NCBI GenBank assembly: GCA_016713115.1
Contig: JADJPU010000001.1
Location: 1,364,001-1,428,000, forward strand
From: Cellvibrionales bacterium
GTDB taxonomy: Bacteria > Pseudomonadota > Gammaproteobacteria > Pseudomonadales > UBA7239
Length of the DNA: 64,000 nucleotides
Reading direction: 5' to 3'
Part shown: positions 43,383-53,223 of the stretch, piece by piece
How the letters are laid out: each line of letters starts with the position of its first letter
Position numbering within the stretch: the stretch's first letter is position 1
Program-made: the position numbers and the translations under genes
Notes under the pieces: model-generated
Databases searched by the model: none
What the model was told of the DNA's origin: nothing
What the model saw: the letters and a program-made list of their open reading frames with translations, nothing else

Positions 43383-45239
43383 ATGGCAGGACTGATCCCC
43401 CAATCCTTCATTGATGATTTACTCGATCGCGCAGACATTGTGGAAGTGGTCGACCGCCGCGTGCGCCTGAAAAAAAGCGGCCGCAACTACATGGCTTGTT
43501 GCCCGTTTCACGAAGAAAAAACCCCCTCGTTCAGCGTCAATCAAGAAAAACAGTTCTACCACTGCTTTGGCTGTGGCGCGAGCGGCAACGCCATCGGCTT
43601 TTTAATGGCATTTGAAAATCTCGATTTTCCGCGCGCTGTGGAGAGCTTGGCGCAGTTGCAGGGCGTGGAAGTGCCGCGCGAGCAGGTGTCAGAGCAAGAG
43701 CAAAAAAACCAGCGCACGCAGCAAGATCTGTGCGCCCTGCTGGAGCAGGCGGCGGCTTGGTATCGCCGCCAGTTACAACAGCATCCGCAAGCCGCCAAAG
43801 CGCGTGCGTACTTGCAGCAGCGCGGGCTGTCGGAAGCCATCATCGAGCAATTTGAGATTGGCTACGCGCCACCGGGTTGGGACAACCTCATGCAGCACTT
43901 GCTGCAAGCGGGTTGGCAGGAAGCACAGTTACTGGACAGCGGCATGCTGGTGGATCGCGAGGAGACGGGCAAACGCTACGACCGCTTTCGTGACCGCGTG
44001 ATGTTCCCCATTCGAGATCTGCGTGGGCGCGTCATTGCCTTCGGCGGTCGTGTACTGACTGACGAAAAACCCAAATACTTAAACTCGCCGGAAACACCGG
44101 TATTTTCCAAAGGGCGCGAGTTATACGGTTTATACGAAGCCAACCGCAGCAAGAATCCTGCATCGCGTCTCGTGGTGGTAGAGGGCTACATGGATGTGGT
44201 GGCGCTGGCGCAGTTTGGCTTGGTCGGCGCGGTGGCGACACTAGGTACGGCGGCGGGAACAGCGCATTTGGAAAAAGCATTTCGCTACGCCAGCGAAGTG
44301 GTGTTTTGTTTTGACGGTGATGAAGCTGGCCGTCGCGCCGCTGCGCGTGCACTGGAAGTCTCACTGCCCGCACTGCGCGAACAGCGTCAAGTGCGTTTTT
44401 TGTTTTTGGGCGATGGCGAAGATCCAGATAGTTATGTGCGTCGGCGCGGGTTGGAGGCGTTCACTGCGCTGCTGGAAAAGGCACTACCGCTGTCGGAATA
44501 TCTGTTTGAACAGACCAGTGTGGGTTTGCAATTGGAGACGGCCGAAGGCCGTGCGGCGCTTGCCAGTCGCGCCGTGCCACAATTGCAGCGCCTGCCGGAA
44601 GGGCCATTCAAGCAACAGCTGTTTATTGATCTCTCGCTGCGCTCCCAGCTAGATGTTGCCTATTTGCAGCAGATGGGCGGTGCAGTGGTAGCGCAGCCGC
44701 AGGTGGCGTCGACGCGCAGCGATGCGCAGAAAAGCCATACGAATCAAAATGATAGTGGTGAGGCAGCAAGGTCGCCGGCAGTCGAGCGAGTGGTTGGTCG
44801 GCGTATCGTACTCAGCCTGCAGGAATCCATCTTGCACCTGCTCTTGCACTACCCGCATTTACACCAGCACGCACTGCCGCTGCTGCCGCGCTTGTTGCAG
44901 GGGCAACAAACTGGCGAATTGCTGTACTTGGTGCGCTTGATCGCCCTGTTGCGTGATCACCCCGAAGCCAGTTGTAGTCGCCTGCTAGGGCTATGGCACG
45001 GCCAATACGGCAGCGATGGCAGTGCCAAATTGTATGAATTGGCAAACCGCGAAAAACTGGTGGAGAGCGAGTTGTCGGCAGTTGGTCAGTTGCAGGATGC
45101 ACTGGCGCGTTTGTTGGCGCTGATTGAGAAAGACGATCCGCTGCAACGCCTGATCGACAAATCGCGCAACGGTGCATTAACTGAGCTGGAAAAACATGAG
45201 CTGCAGCGTTTGCTGCGCGAAAAACACACCGTCACTTGA
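43383..45239 (+). CDS. dnaG: DNA primase
   Basis: DnaG makes RNA primers at the replication fork. The 618-residue protein has the N-terminal CHC2 zinc finger (C40, H43, C61, C64), the TOPRIM polymerase core with VVEGYMDVVALAQ and FCFDGDEAGRRAA, and a C-terminal helical region that would bind DnaB. It lies 51 bases after the second rpsU terminator. Confidence 0.97.
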   Translation: MAGLIPQSFIDDLLDRADIVEVVDRRVRLKKSGRNYMACCPFHEEKTPSFSVNQEKQFYHCFGCGASGNAIGFLMAFENLDFPRAVESLAQLQGVEVPREQVSEQEQKNQRTQQDLCALLEQAAAWYRRQLQQHPQAAKARAYLQQRGLSEAIIEQFEIGYAPPGWDNLMQHLLQAGWQEAQLLDSGMLVDREETGKRYDRFRDRVMFPIRDLRGRVIAFGGRVLTDEKPKYLNSPETPVFSKGRELYGLYEANRSKNPASRLVVVEGYMDVVALAQFGLVGAVATLGTAAGTAHLEKAFRYASEVVFCFDGDEAGRRAAARALEVSLPALREQRQVRFLFLGDGEDPDSYVRRRGLEAFTALLEKALPLSEYLFEQTSVGLQLETAEGRAALASRAVPQLQRLPEGPFKQQLFIDLSLRSQLDVAYLQQMGGAVVAQPQVASTRSDAQKSHTNQNDSGEAARSPAVERVVGRRIVLSLQESILHLLLHYPHLHQHALPLLPRLLQGQQTGELLYLVRLIALLRDHPEASCSRLLGLWHGQYGSDGSAKLYELANREKLVESELSAVGQLQDALARLLALIEKDDPLQRLIDKSRNGALTELEKHELQRLLREKHTVT

Positions 45240-45284
45240 GCGTGAGATCGCCTTGCAATCTGGCGATATGTCCCCACCATCCGG

Positions 45285-45290
45285 TATAAT
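45285..45290 (+). promoter_or_regulatory. -10 box upstream of rpoD
   Basis: Perfect TATAAT 43 bases before the rpoD start, inside the dnaG-rpoD gap; the -35 is poor (TGGCGA, 18-base spacer). It could give rpoD its own promoter besides read-through. Confidence 0.5.
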
Positions 45291-45333
45291 CCGCGCCCTT
45301 TAACGCCTCGAAAACCCCAGATTGGATCGCCAC

Positions 45334-47238
45334 ATGTCCGAGATCGTCAAACAACAATCCCGCCTGAAAGACCTGATTGCTCGCGGTAAAGAGCAGGGGT
45401 ATTTGACCTATGCCGAGGTCAACGATCACCTGCCAGAAGATATTTCGGATCAGGATCAGATTGAAGACATCATTCACATGATCAACGACATGGGCATCCG
45501 TGTATTTGAAGCGGTGCCTGATGCTGAAACACTGCTGATGGCAGATGGTGATGCGGCAATCGACGAAGCGGCAGCCGCAGAAGCGGCAGCGGCATTGGCT
45601 GCGGTTGAAAGTGAGGTGGGTCGTACGACCGATCCTGTGCGTATGTATATGCGCGAAATGGGCACGGTGGAATTGCTCACGCGCGAAGGCGAAATTGTGA
45701 TCGCCAAACGCATCGAAGAAGGCATTCGCGAAATGATGGCGGCGCTGTCATTCGTGCCAGGTTCGGTAGAAGCGATTCTGAAAGAATATGCTTTGGTTGC
45801 CACAGAAGAGCGCAAACTCAGTGACATTATCAGTGGCTATTTGGTTCCAATGGAAACCATGCCAGTTGCGCCGGGCGCCGCAAACAACAATGCGGCAAAT
45901 AGCAATAACGATGAAGAGCTGCCAGAACCAGCGGCCAAAGGCGCCAAAGCCAATGGCAAAAATGATAAAGAAGACGATGACGATGACGACAGCAGCGATG
46001 ACGATGCCGAAGTCGATACCGGCCCTGATCCAGAAGAAGCCAAGCTGCGTTTTGGTGAATTGAAAAAGCAATTTGATAAAACACAGAAAACTTTAGCTAA
46101 ACACGGCCGTGACAGCAAGCAGGCCGGCAAAGAAATGGATGCACTGGCGGAAGTGTTTAAGTTTTTCAAACTCACACCGCGTCAGTTTGACCCTATTTTG
46201 AAAAACTCACGCGATGTGTTGACGCAAATTCGCGCAGAAGAGCGCGCGATTATGGCGCTGTGTGTGCGTCGCGGCGGCATGGATCGCAAACATTTTATTG
46301 AAGCTTTCCCTGGCAATGAAATCAATGAAAAGTGGTTGTCTGCACAACAGCGCTTGAAGAAAAACCAGGTCATTACAGAGCGCTTGGAAGGCATCAAACC
46401 TGATGTACAGCGCAGCCAAAGAAAACTGGCGCAGCTTGAAGTGCGTATGGATATGCCGTTGGCTACGCTGAAAGAAATCAATCGTCGTCTTTCGCTTGGT
46501 GAAGCGCGTATGCGTCGAGCCAAACGCGAAATGGTGGAAGCCAACTTGCGTCTGGTTATTTCGATTGCCAAAAAATATACCAATCGCGGTTTGCAATTTC
46601 TCGATTTGATTCAAGAAGGCAATATCGGCTTGATGAAAGCGGTAGACAAATTTGAATACCGTCGCGGTTACAAATTTTCTACTTATGCCACTTGGTGGAT
46701 TCGTCAGGCGATTACGCGTTCGATTGCTGATCAGGCGCGCACCATTCGTATCCCCGTGCACATGATCGAAACCATCAACAAATTGAATCGCATTTCGCGT
46801 CAAATGTTGCAGGAGATGGGGCGCGAACCTACGCCGGAAGAATTGGGTGTGCGCATGGAAATGCCAGAAGACAAAGTGCGTAAAGTACTAAAAATCGCCA
46901 AAGAACCGATCTCCATGGAAACTCCTGTGGGCGACGATGAAGATTCACATTTGGGTGATTTCATTGAAGACACCACTATTCAGTCACCTGTGGAGGCGGC
47001 CACAACAGAAGGCTTGAGCGAAGCCACGCGCGAAGTGTTGTCTAGCCTCACTGCGCGCGAAGCGAAAGTGTTGCGTATGCGTTTCGGTATCGACATGAAC
47101 ACCGACCACACGCTGGAAGAAGTGGGCAAACAATTTGATGTAACGCGTGAACGCATTCGTCAAATCGAAGCCAAGGCGTTGCGCAAATTGCGCCACCCCA
47201 CACGCTCCGATCACCTGCGCGGCTTCCTCGACGAATAA
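45334..47238 (+). CDS. rpoD: RNA polymerase primary sigma factor RpoD (sigma-70)
   Basis: RpoD directs most transcription in growing cells. The 634-residue protein has region 1.1 (about 1-70), region 1.2 (TTDPVRMYMREMGTVELL), a large non-conserved region, region 2 (NLRLVISIAKKYTNRGLQFLDLIQEGN in part), region 3 and region 4 with RERIRQIEAKALRKLRHP. Residues 211-228 are almost all Asp, Glu or Ser, within an Asn/Ala-rich stretch (181-200), which is an acidic loop in the non-conserved region. The ATG at 45334 gives the standard SEIVKQQSRLKDL start. Confidence 0.97.
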   Translation: MSEIVKQQSRLKDLIARGKEQGYLTYAEVNDHLPEDISDQDQIEDIIHMINDMGIRVFEAVPDAETLLMADGDAAIDEAAAAEAAAALAAVESEVGRTTDPVRMYMREMGTVELLTREGEIVIAKRIEEGIREMMAALSFVPGSVEAILKEYALVATEERKLSDIISGYLVPMETMPVAPGAANNNAANSNNDEELPEPAAKGAKANGKNDKEDDDDDDSSDDDAEVDTGPDPEEAKLRFGELKKQFDKTQKTLAKHGRDSKQAGKEMDALAEVFKFFKLTPRQFDPILKNSRDVLTQIRAEERAIMALCVRRGGMDRKHFIEAFPGNEINEKWLSAQQRLKKNQVITERLEGIKPDVQRSQRKLAQLEVRMDMPLATLKEINRRLSLGEARMRRAKREMVEANLRLVISIAKKYTNRGLQFLDLIQEGNIGLMKAVDKFEYRRGYKFSTYATWWIRQAITRSIADQARTIRIPVHMIETINKLNRISRQMLQEMGREPTPEELGVRMEMPEDKVRKVLKIAKEPISMETPVGDDEDSHLGDFIEDTTIQSPVEAATTEGLSEATREVLSSLTAREAKVLRMRFGIDMNTDHTLEEVGKQFDVTRERIRQIEAKALRKLRHPTRSDHLRGFLDE

Positions 47239-47252
47239 AACAGGAAAGTTTC

Positions 47253-47329
47253 GGGCCTATAGCTCAGTTGGTCAGAGCAGTCGACTCATAATCGATTGGT
47301 CGTAGGTTCAAGTCCTACTGGGCCCACCA
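47253..47329 (+). tRNA. tRNA-Ile(CAT), lysidine-type
   Basis: A 77-base cloverleaf with encoded CCA. Acceptor GGGCCTA pairs with TGGGCCC, T arm GTAGG/CCTAC, anticodon loop CTCATAA with anticodon CAT. The pattern GCGACTCATAATCG-like and the body match tRNA-Ile2, whose C34 becomes lysidine by TilS to read AUA; it is not an elongator or initiator Met tRNA by comparison. It lies 14 bases after rpoD. Confidence 0.9.
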
Positions 47330-47345
47330 CTATCTGCTACAGAAA

Positions 47346-47377
47346 TAAAAAAACCACCAGAGTTGGTGGTTTTTTTA
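47346..47377 (+). terminator. Bidirectional terminator after the tRNA and the aminotransferase gene
   Basis: Stem AAACCACCA / TGGTGGTTT with a 4-base loop, flanked by A run on one side and T run on the other, so it works for both converging units. Confidence 0.88.
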
Positions 47378-47401
47378 TTGTCGAGATTTGCCGTAGCGTG
47401 G

Positions 47402-48673
47402 TTAGCTGCCTAACGCCTGTTCCACCGATGCCAGTTTCACACAGGTAGTAAAAATTGCCATGCACAAATCTACTTCTTCCAATTTAGGGAAGCTGGGTGC
47501 GAGGCGAATGTTTTTGTTGTCTGGATCTTTGCCGTAAGGGAATGTGGCGCCAGCAGGGGTGAGTTTTACGCCGGCTTCGGCAGCGAGTTTGACAACAGTT
47601 GTCGCCAAGTTAGGGCGAGTGTTGAAAGACACAAAATAACCGCCGACGGGCGCTGTCCATTCACCGAGATCGCTGTCGGCAAAAGCGTTTTGCAAATGTT
47701 GCAACACGCAATCAAAACGCGGCTTTAAAATTGCGGCGTGTTTTTGCATGTGTTGCTGCACAGCAGCGGCATCCGGTAAAAAAGCGAGATGGCGCGCTTG
47801 ATTCACTTTGTCGGGGCCGATGGTGCAAATGCCGAGTTGTTTGCAAAACACGGCGAGGTTTTCTTTCGATGCACCCATAAAAGCTACGCCAGCGCCGGCG
47901 TGCGTAATTTTGGAGGTGGAAGTAAATTGCAGCACGCTGTGTTCGGTGCCATGTGCGCGGCAGCGTTCCATGATATTGGCGAGTGCAGGCGCGCTGTTTG
48001 TTAAATCATGCACGACGTAGGCGTTATCCCAAAACACGCGGAAGTTGGGCGCGGCAATTTTGCCGAGCGCGGCAATGCGATCCACGGTTTCTGCGCTGTA
48101 AACGCAACCGGTGGGGTTGCTGTATTTCGGCACACACCACATGCCTTTGATGGAGGCATCGGCTTTGATCAAGGCTTCCACTTGCGCCATGTCGGGGCCG
48201 TTGTCGGTCAGGCGCACCGGAATCATCTCAATGCCAAATTGTTCGCAAATAGCAAAGTGGCGGTCGTAGCCAGGGGAGGGGCATAAAAATTTTACTGAGG
48301 ATTCGTTACGCCACGCGCTTTTGCCGTCTGGCCCCAACATCCATGCGTAGTGCATGGCTTGGTACATCATGGTGAGGCTGCTGTTGCCGCCGGCGATCAC
48401 TTCATTGGGCGCAAGGCCGAGCAAGTCTGCGCCCAGTTTGCGCGCGGAGGGCAGGCCTTCCAAGCCGCCGTAGTTGCGCAGATCGGTGTTGTCCAGCGTG
48501 TAGTTGCCGTGCAAGTTGCCGTCCAGCGCGTCTGACAGTGCCAATTGTTCCGCAGAGGGTTTGCCGCGTGTGAGATCCAACGCCAGTTTGCGCTGCTGAA
48601 AATCTGCGTACTGCGCGCGCAATTCACTGCGCCAGTTTTCCAATTGCTCGCGGGAGGCTTGGTTGATATTCAC
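47402..48673 (-). CDS. Class I aminotransferase (aspartate aminotransferase Ic / Aminotran_MocR type)
   Basis: The 423-residue PLP enzyme has the N-terminal LDLTRGKPSAEQL, the PLP-binding GGNSSLTMMYQA, NPTGCVYS and the lysine segment STSKITHAGAG that holds the Schiff-base Lys. It belongs to the PF12897 subgroup of aspartate aminotransferases. The GTG at 48673 has AGGA 7 bases upstream; the frame opens earlier at 48718. Amino-group donor and acceptor are presumed to be Asp/Glu and 2-oxoglutarate. Confidence 0.88.
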   Translation of the reverse strand: MNINQASREQLENWRSELRAQYADFQQRKLALDLTRGKPSAEQLALSDALDGNLHGNYTLDNTDLRNYGGLEGLPSARKLGADLLGLAPNEVIAGGNSSLTMMYQAMHYAWMLGPDGKSAWRNESSVKFLCPSPGYDRHFAICEQFGIEMIPVRLTDNGPDMAQVEALIKADASIKGMWCVPKYSNPTGCVYSAETVDRIAALGKIAAPNFRVFWDNAYVVHDLTNSAPALANIMERCRAHGTEHSVLQFTSTSKITHAGAGVAFMGASKENLAVFCKQLGICTIGPDKVNQARHLAFLPDAAAVQQHMQKHAAILKPRFDCVLQHLQNAFADSDLGEWTAPVGGYFVSFNTRPNLATTVVKLAAEAGVKLTPAGATFPYGKDPDNKNIRLAPSFPKLEEVDLCMAIFTTCVKLASVEQALGS

Positions 48674-48741
48674 GGGGCGTTCCTCAAGAAAAAAGCGCGC
48701 AATTATAGGCGCAAGCACAGGCTAACCGAAGGGCTTCGGCG

Positions 48742-49167
48742 TCAAAAAGGTTTCAAAACCGCGAGCAAAATAATGGCGATCAAGGCCAGCACGGGCAGCT
48801 CGTTAAATACTCTAAAAAAAACATGGCTGCGTGTGTTGCGGTCGGTGGTAAATTGACGCACAAAATACCCGCAAAAACCGTGATAAACGATGAGCAGCGC
48901 GATCAAAACCAGTTTGGCTTTTATCCAGCCCATTGCCAGTAGCGCGCTGTTGAGATGCAGCATCCACAGACCAAAAACCAGCGTGGCAATGGCGGCGGGG
49001 GTCATGATGCCGCGATACAGTTTGCGCTCCATGATTTTGAAACGCTCGCGACTGATTTGATCCTCGCTCATGGCGTGATACACGAATAAGCGCGGCAGAT
49101 AAAACAAGCCGGCAAACCAGCTCACCACGGCCATCAAGTGAAAGGCTTTTAGCCATAAAAACAGCAT
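48742..49167 (-). CDS. hemJ: Protoporphyrinogen oxidase HemJ
   Basis: HemJ oxidises protoporphyrinogen IX to protoporphyrin IX in heme synthesis. The 141-residue protein has four membrane helices and the conserved His in KAFHLMAVVSWFAGLFYLPRLFVYH-like N terminus (H10, with H31), then MTPAA. It is divergent from argC, the arrangement seen in Pseudomonas. Together with hemA, hemW and cyoE it covers part of the heme pathway in this window. Confidence 0.92.
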   Translation of the reverse strand: MLFLWLKAFHLMAVVSWFAGLFYLPRLFVYHAMSEDQISRERFKIMERKLYRGIMTPAAIATLVFGLWMLHLNSALLAMGWIKAKLVLIALLIVYHGFCGYFVRQFTTDRNTRSHVFFRVFNELPVLALIAIILLAVLKPF

Positions 49168-49236
49168 GATAAATCTGCAACCTGAAGTGGGAACCGCTAA
49201 AATGATAACGGATTCGAATGAAATGCAGGTGTTGGT

Positions 49237-50277
49237 GTGATCAAAGTAGGCATAGTCGGCGGCACAGGGTATACCGGTGTGGAGCTGTTGCGTTTATTGG
49301 CGCAGCACCCGCAGGCGGATGTGCAAGTGATTACTTCGCGCGGTGAAGCGGGCATGCCGGTGTCGGCGCTGTTTCCCAATTTGCGCGGTCGCTTTGATTT
49401 GGCTTTTTCTGCGCCGGATATTGCGCAACTGGGCGCTTGCGATGTGGTGTTTTTTGCCACGCCGCATGGTGTGGCGCAGGCGATGATGGCGGAGCTGCTG
49501 GCCACGGGTACGCGCGTGATTGATCTGTCAGCAGATTTTCGTATCCGCGATATTGCAGTGTGGGAAAAGTGGTACGGGCAAAAACACGCCTGCCCAGAGC
49601 TGGTAGCGGAAGCGGTGTATGGCTTGGCCGAGGTGAACCGTGAGGCGATCCGCAAGGCGCGTTTAGTCGCCTGCGCGGGTTGTTACCCCACGGCGATTCA
49701 GTTGGGTTTGCTACCGCTGTTGGAAGCGAAGTTGGTGCAGCCAGATAGCCTGATTGCCAACGCCGTGTCGGGCGTTTCCGGCGCGGGGCGGCAGGCGAAG
49801 GTCGATATGCTGTTTTCGGAACTGAGCGGCAGCTTCAAGGCTTACGCCAGTACGGGGCATCGGCATTTGCCGGAGATCGAGCAGGGCATCCACGCCCTGC
49901 AAAAAGCCGGTGAACAGCCGTACGCGCTGACCTTCGTACCGCATCTGGTGCCCATGGTGCGCGGTATGCACGCGACTATTTATGCAGATTTGTTGGATGA
50001 CTCGGTAGACCTACAACAACTGTACGAACAGCGCTACGCCGACGAGTATTTTGTCGATGTGCTGCCTGTAGGCTCACACCCAGAAACGCGCAGTGTGAAA
50101 GGCGCCAACACTTGCCGTATCGCGGTGGCGCGTCCGCAAGGGCGCAAGCGTGTGGTGGTGATGGCGGTGATCGACAATCTCACCAAAGGTGCGTCCGGTC
50201 AGGGTGTGCAAATCATGAACATCATGCACGGCCTTCCGGAGCAGACCGGCTTGGAAAATTTGGCATTGATCCCATAA
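49237..50277 (+). CDS. argC: N-acetyl-gamma-glutamyl-phosphate reductase
   Basis: ArgC makes N-acetylglutamate semialdehyde with NADPH in arginine synthesis. The 346-residue protein has the Rossmann motif GGTGYTGVELLRLL, the catalytic Cys149 in CAGCYPT and a later GHRHLPEI with the base His. The GTG start at 49237 gives MIKVGIVG. No other arg gene is near. It is followed by erpA after 43 bases. Confidence 0.97.
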   Translation: MIKVGIVGGTGYTGVELLRLLAQHPQADVQVITSRGEAGMPVSALFPNLRGRFDLAFSAPDIAQLGACDVVFFATPHGVAQAMMAELLATGTRVIDLSADFRIRDIAVWEKWYGQKHACPELVAEAVYGLAEVNREAIRKARLVACAGCYPTAIQLGLLPLLEAKLVQPDSLIANAVSGVSGAGRQAKVDMLFSELSGSFKAYASTGHRHLPEIEQGIHALQKAGEQPYALTFVPHLVPMVRGMHATIYADLLDDSVDLQQLYEQRYADEYFVDVLPVGSHPETRSVKGANTCRIAVARPQGRKRVVVMAVIDNLTKGASGQGVQIMNIMHGLPEQTGLENLALIP

Positions 50278-50320
50278 CGGTTGCCCCCATAAACACAAGG
50301 TGCGCCGAGGAGTTTGAACC

Positions 50321-50668
50321 ATGAGTGAAGAAGCAGTAGCAGAAGAAATCAGCGTCACCGCCAGCGCGGCTAACAAAGTGCGCCGTTTGGTGGATGAAGA
50401 GGCCAACCCCGATTTGAAACTGCGCGTGTTCGTGACGGGCGGCGGCTGCTCTGGGTTCCAGTACGGCTTCACCTTCGATGAAATCGCGGCGGAAGATGAT
50501 GCAGCCATCGAAAAAGATGGCATCACGGTGTTGGTTGACCCACTCAGCTACCAATATCTCGCTGGCGCACAAGTGGATTATGAAGAAGGATTGCAGGGTT
50601 CAAAATTTGTGATCAATAACCCGAACGCACAAACCACCTGCGGTTGCGGTTCGTCGTTTTCTATTTGA
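50321..50668 (+). CDS. erpA: Iron-sulfur cluster insertion protein ErpA
   Basis: ErpA is an A-type carrier that passes Fe-S clusters to targets such as IspG/IspH. The 115-residue protein has the three conserved cysteines C43, C107 and C109 (GGGCSGFQY and TCGCGSSF). Convergent with anmK. Confidence 0.96.
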   Translation: MSEEAVAEEISVTASAANKVRRLVDEEANPDLKLRVFVTGGGCSGFQYGFTFDEIAAEDDAAIEKDGITVLVDPLSYQYLAGAQVDYEEGLQGSKFVINNPNAQTTCGCGSSFSI

Positions 50669-50687
50669 GACTTTTGTTGAGGAAGGG

Positions 50688-51809
50688 TTAGCTCGGCAAA
50701 TACACGCCGCCCAACACACAGGGGCGGCTGGCACCGCTGACTGTCGGTGCGTTGCCTGCTTTGTATTCCAGTCGTTGCTTGGCCAGCCAGGCAAAGGCCA
50801 TCGCCTCCAACCAATCTGCGGAAACGCCGAAATCGCTGGTGCTGCCCAATGTCGATTGCGGCACTAGCTCGGCGATGCGTTCACACAACAGGGTGTTGTG
50901 ACTGCCGCCGCCACAGAGCAACACACGATCAATTGCGGCGGGAAGCTGAACAATGGCATCGCAAATACTGCGAGCCGTCAATTCCAGCAGCGTGCGCTGC
51001 ACATCTTCCGCCTTGATTTCGCCGATCTCCGTTAGCTGCGATTCCAGCCATGCGAGATGAAACATTTCGCGCCCCGTGCTTTTGGGAGCGGGTAGAGAAA
51101 AGTAGGGGTGACTGAGTAATTTATTCAGCAGTGTTTCGTGACCTTGTCCTGAGCGCGCCCAGCGCCCTCCGGCATCGTGCGCTTGCTGGAGATATTTTTG
51201 TATCCACGCATCCATCAACACATTACCTGGACCGGTATCAAAACCGCTCACGGGAAAATCTCGCGCCAACACAGTGATATTGGCCATGCCGCCGATATTC
51301 ACGATTGCGCGATTTTCTTTTTCACTGCGCAACACGGCATCGTGAAATGCAGGCACTAAGGGCGCACCTTGGCCGCCAGCGGCAATATCCATGCGCCGAA
51401 AATCGGCAACAGTTGTGATGCCTGTGCGAAAAGCAATCGTATTTGGATCGCCAATCTGTAGCGTGAATGGCGAGTTGCGAAAAGGGTGATGGCGAACGGT
51501 TTGGCCGTGGCTGCCAATGGCACGAACTTGCGTAGCAGAAATGCCAGTTTCTTGCAGCGCACTTAAAACTGCTTCAGTAAATAATTCGCCGATTTGCACA
51601 TCGAGTTCGCCCATGCGATTGATTTCATCGCTGCCGGGCTGACAAAGATTTTCAATTTGTACACGCAACGCACTGGGAATATTCCAGTTGCGCGCGTGTA
51701 TGAGTTGGGGGGCTTGCGAGTCAGAGAAACTGACCAGCGCGACATCAATAGCATCAAGGCTGGTGCCCGACATCAAACCGATGTAGATGTCGGGCGTTTT
51801 TGAGCTCAC
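50688..51809 (-). CDS. anmK: Anhydro-N-acetylmuramic acid kinase
   Basis: AnmK converts recycled anhydro-MurNAc to MurNAc-6-phosphate in cell-wall recycling. The 373-residue protein has the ATP motif GLMSGTSLDAIDVAL near the N terminus, GSHGQTVRH, and the GGGSHN region. The start overlaps the stop of the M23 peptidase gene by 4 bases (ATGA), coupling a wall-cutting enzyme with a recycling kinase. Confidence 0.96.
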   Translation of the reverse strand: MSSKTPDIYIGLMSGTSLDAIDVALVSFSDSQAPQLIHARNWNIPSALRVQIENLCQPGSDEINRMGELDVQIGELFTEAVLSALQETGISATQVRAIGSHGQTVRHHPFRNSPFTLQIGDPNTIAFRTGITTVADFRRMDIAAGGQGAPLVPAFHDAVLRSEKENRAIVNIGGMANITVLARDFPVSGFDTGPGNVLMDAWIQKYLQQAHDAGGRWARSGQGHETLLNKLLSHPYFSLPAPKSTGREMFHLAWLESQLTEIGEIKAEDVQRTLLELTARSICDAIVQLPAAIDRVLLCGGGSHNTLLCERIAELVPQSTLGSTSDFGVSADWLEAMAFAWLAKQRLEYKAGNAPTVSGASRPCVLGGVYLPS

Positions 51810-53188
51810 TGACGAGCAGTGCCAGAGCTATTCATGGCGAGATTTTGTGAAGGCTGGTTGTTGCCAGCAGCCAATTGCTTCATTTGCACCATCGTTGCAG
51901 AAAATTTGCTATTGAAATCTGCTTTTTCTGCTTTTGACAAAGGCTCTGCCATGGCGACATTCATATTGGCCAATGGATTGACTGCAGTGCCGTTAACATG
52001 GAACTCATAATGCAAGTGTGGACCTGTTGCCAAGCCTGTTTGACCAACCGCGCCAATAACTTGTCCCTGCGAGATTTTGTCGCCAGTTTTGACGCCGATT
52101 TTGCTCATGTGACCATATAGCGTGGTGTAAACACCGCCGTGTTGGATCATAACTACTTTGCCAAAACCGTTGCGAACACCGGCAAAAGTGACTTTGCCGT
52201 TACCTGCAGCCTTGATGGGTGTGCCGGTGGGCGCAGAGTAATCAATGCCTTTGTGTGCGCGAATTTTATGCAAAATCGGGTGGTAACGGCCTGAGCTGAA
52301 GTAAGAGGATACGCGTGCAAAATCAATCGGCGTGCGCAAAAACTGTTTGCGCATGATGTTGCCATCCGGCGTGTAGTAGCTGGTTGAACCATTTTTATCG
52401 GTGTATTGCATGGCGCGATAGGTTTTGCCTTGGTTGGTAAATTCGGCGGCGATGATGTTGCCGTGGCCGATAGATTTTCCATCCAAGAACAATTCTTCAT
52501 ACATCACAGAAAAGCTGTCGCCTTCCTGAATTTCTTGAAGAAAGTCGATGTCGTAAGCAAAAATATCAGCCAGTTTCAGCGTCATTCTGTCATTCAAGCC
52601 AGCTTTTTGCCCAGCCATAAAAAGTGAGCTGTCGATCACGCCATGCGCGTAGCTGTGGCGCACTTCTGGCACTAAAGTTACGCGCTCGCTTTGATATGAG
52701 TCGCCGACGCGTTTAATAGCTACGCTTTCCAGCTTGCTCTGATGTAGACGCAGTTCTTGCGCCTTGCCGTCCTTCATCAATACATCGAGCTGATCATCCA
52801 AATTCAACGACGCCAATTTTTTTGCATCTTTACTGCTGTTGGTGATGTCGTGAATGTCATCGGAAGACAAGCCAGCTTTTTGTAACAAACTGGACAGTGT
52901 GTCGCCTTTGCGTACAGTCAAGTGCAGCCACGGATCGGTTTCAATAATTGGCGCGGCACTGACTTCTTCTGTAATGGGTGTGACAGAAATTTCGGGTGCG
53001 GTGTTGGTTTGTTTAACAACATCTGGCAACAAGCCTTCTTCTTGCGCGCGATAAGCAACAACGCTGTCAGGAAGAATTGCCAGCGTGATAATAATGAGCA
53101 GAGAAATACCGCAGGCAGCCATCAAATGATGGCGAGGAAAATGGTGTGTCCAAACGCTGCTGGTGTTGTGCTTTTCTTTAAATAACAT
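51806..53188 (-). CDS. M23 peptidoglycan DD-metalloendopeptidase (OapA/LysM-type)
   Basis: This periplasmic zinc endopeptidase cuts peptide cross-links. The 460-residue protein has an N-terminal helix (about 26-45), a LysM-like/opacity-type domain (LTVRKGDTLSSLLQKAGL), and the peptidase domain with HKGIDYSAPTG and HLHYEFHVNG (zinc His and Asp). The frame opens at 53335, but the Met at 53188 is preferred because a promoter-like pair lies in the region between the two and tyrS would otherwise have only 40 bases of control region. Confidence 0.9.
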   Translation of the reverse strand: MLFKEKHNTSSVWTHHFPRHHLMAACGISLLIIITLAILPDSVVAYRAQEEGLLPDVVKQTNTAPEISVTPITEEVSAAPIIETDPWLHLTVRKGDTLSSLLQKAGLSSDDIHDITNSSKDAKKLASLNLDDQLDVLMKDGKAQELRLHQSKLESVAIKRVGDSYQSERVTLVPEVRHSYAHGVIDSSLFMAGQKAGLNDRMTLKLADIFAYDIDFLQEIQEGDSFSVMYEELFLDGKSIGHGNIIAAEFTNQGKTYRAMQYTDKNGSTSYYTPDGNIMRKQFLRTPIDFARVSSYFSSGRYHPILHKIRAHKGIDYSAPTGTPIKAAGNGKVTFAGVRNGFGKVVMIQHGGVYTTLYGHMSKIGVKTGDKISQGQVIGAVGQTGLATGPHLHYEFHVNGTAVNPLANMNVAMAEPLSKAEKADFNSKFSATMVQMKQLAAGNNQPSQNLAMNSSGTARQ

Positions 53189-53223
53189 AGTTTCTATAGG
53201 GCTATTACTGAGTAAAGAGGCTG

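Noticed and set aside
47253..47329. tRNA-Met for the CAT anticodon
   Set aside because: The acceptor and anticodon-arm sequence match tRNA-Ile2 of the lysidine type and not elongator or initiator Met tRNA.
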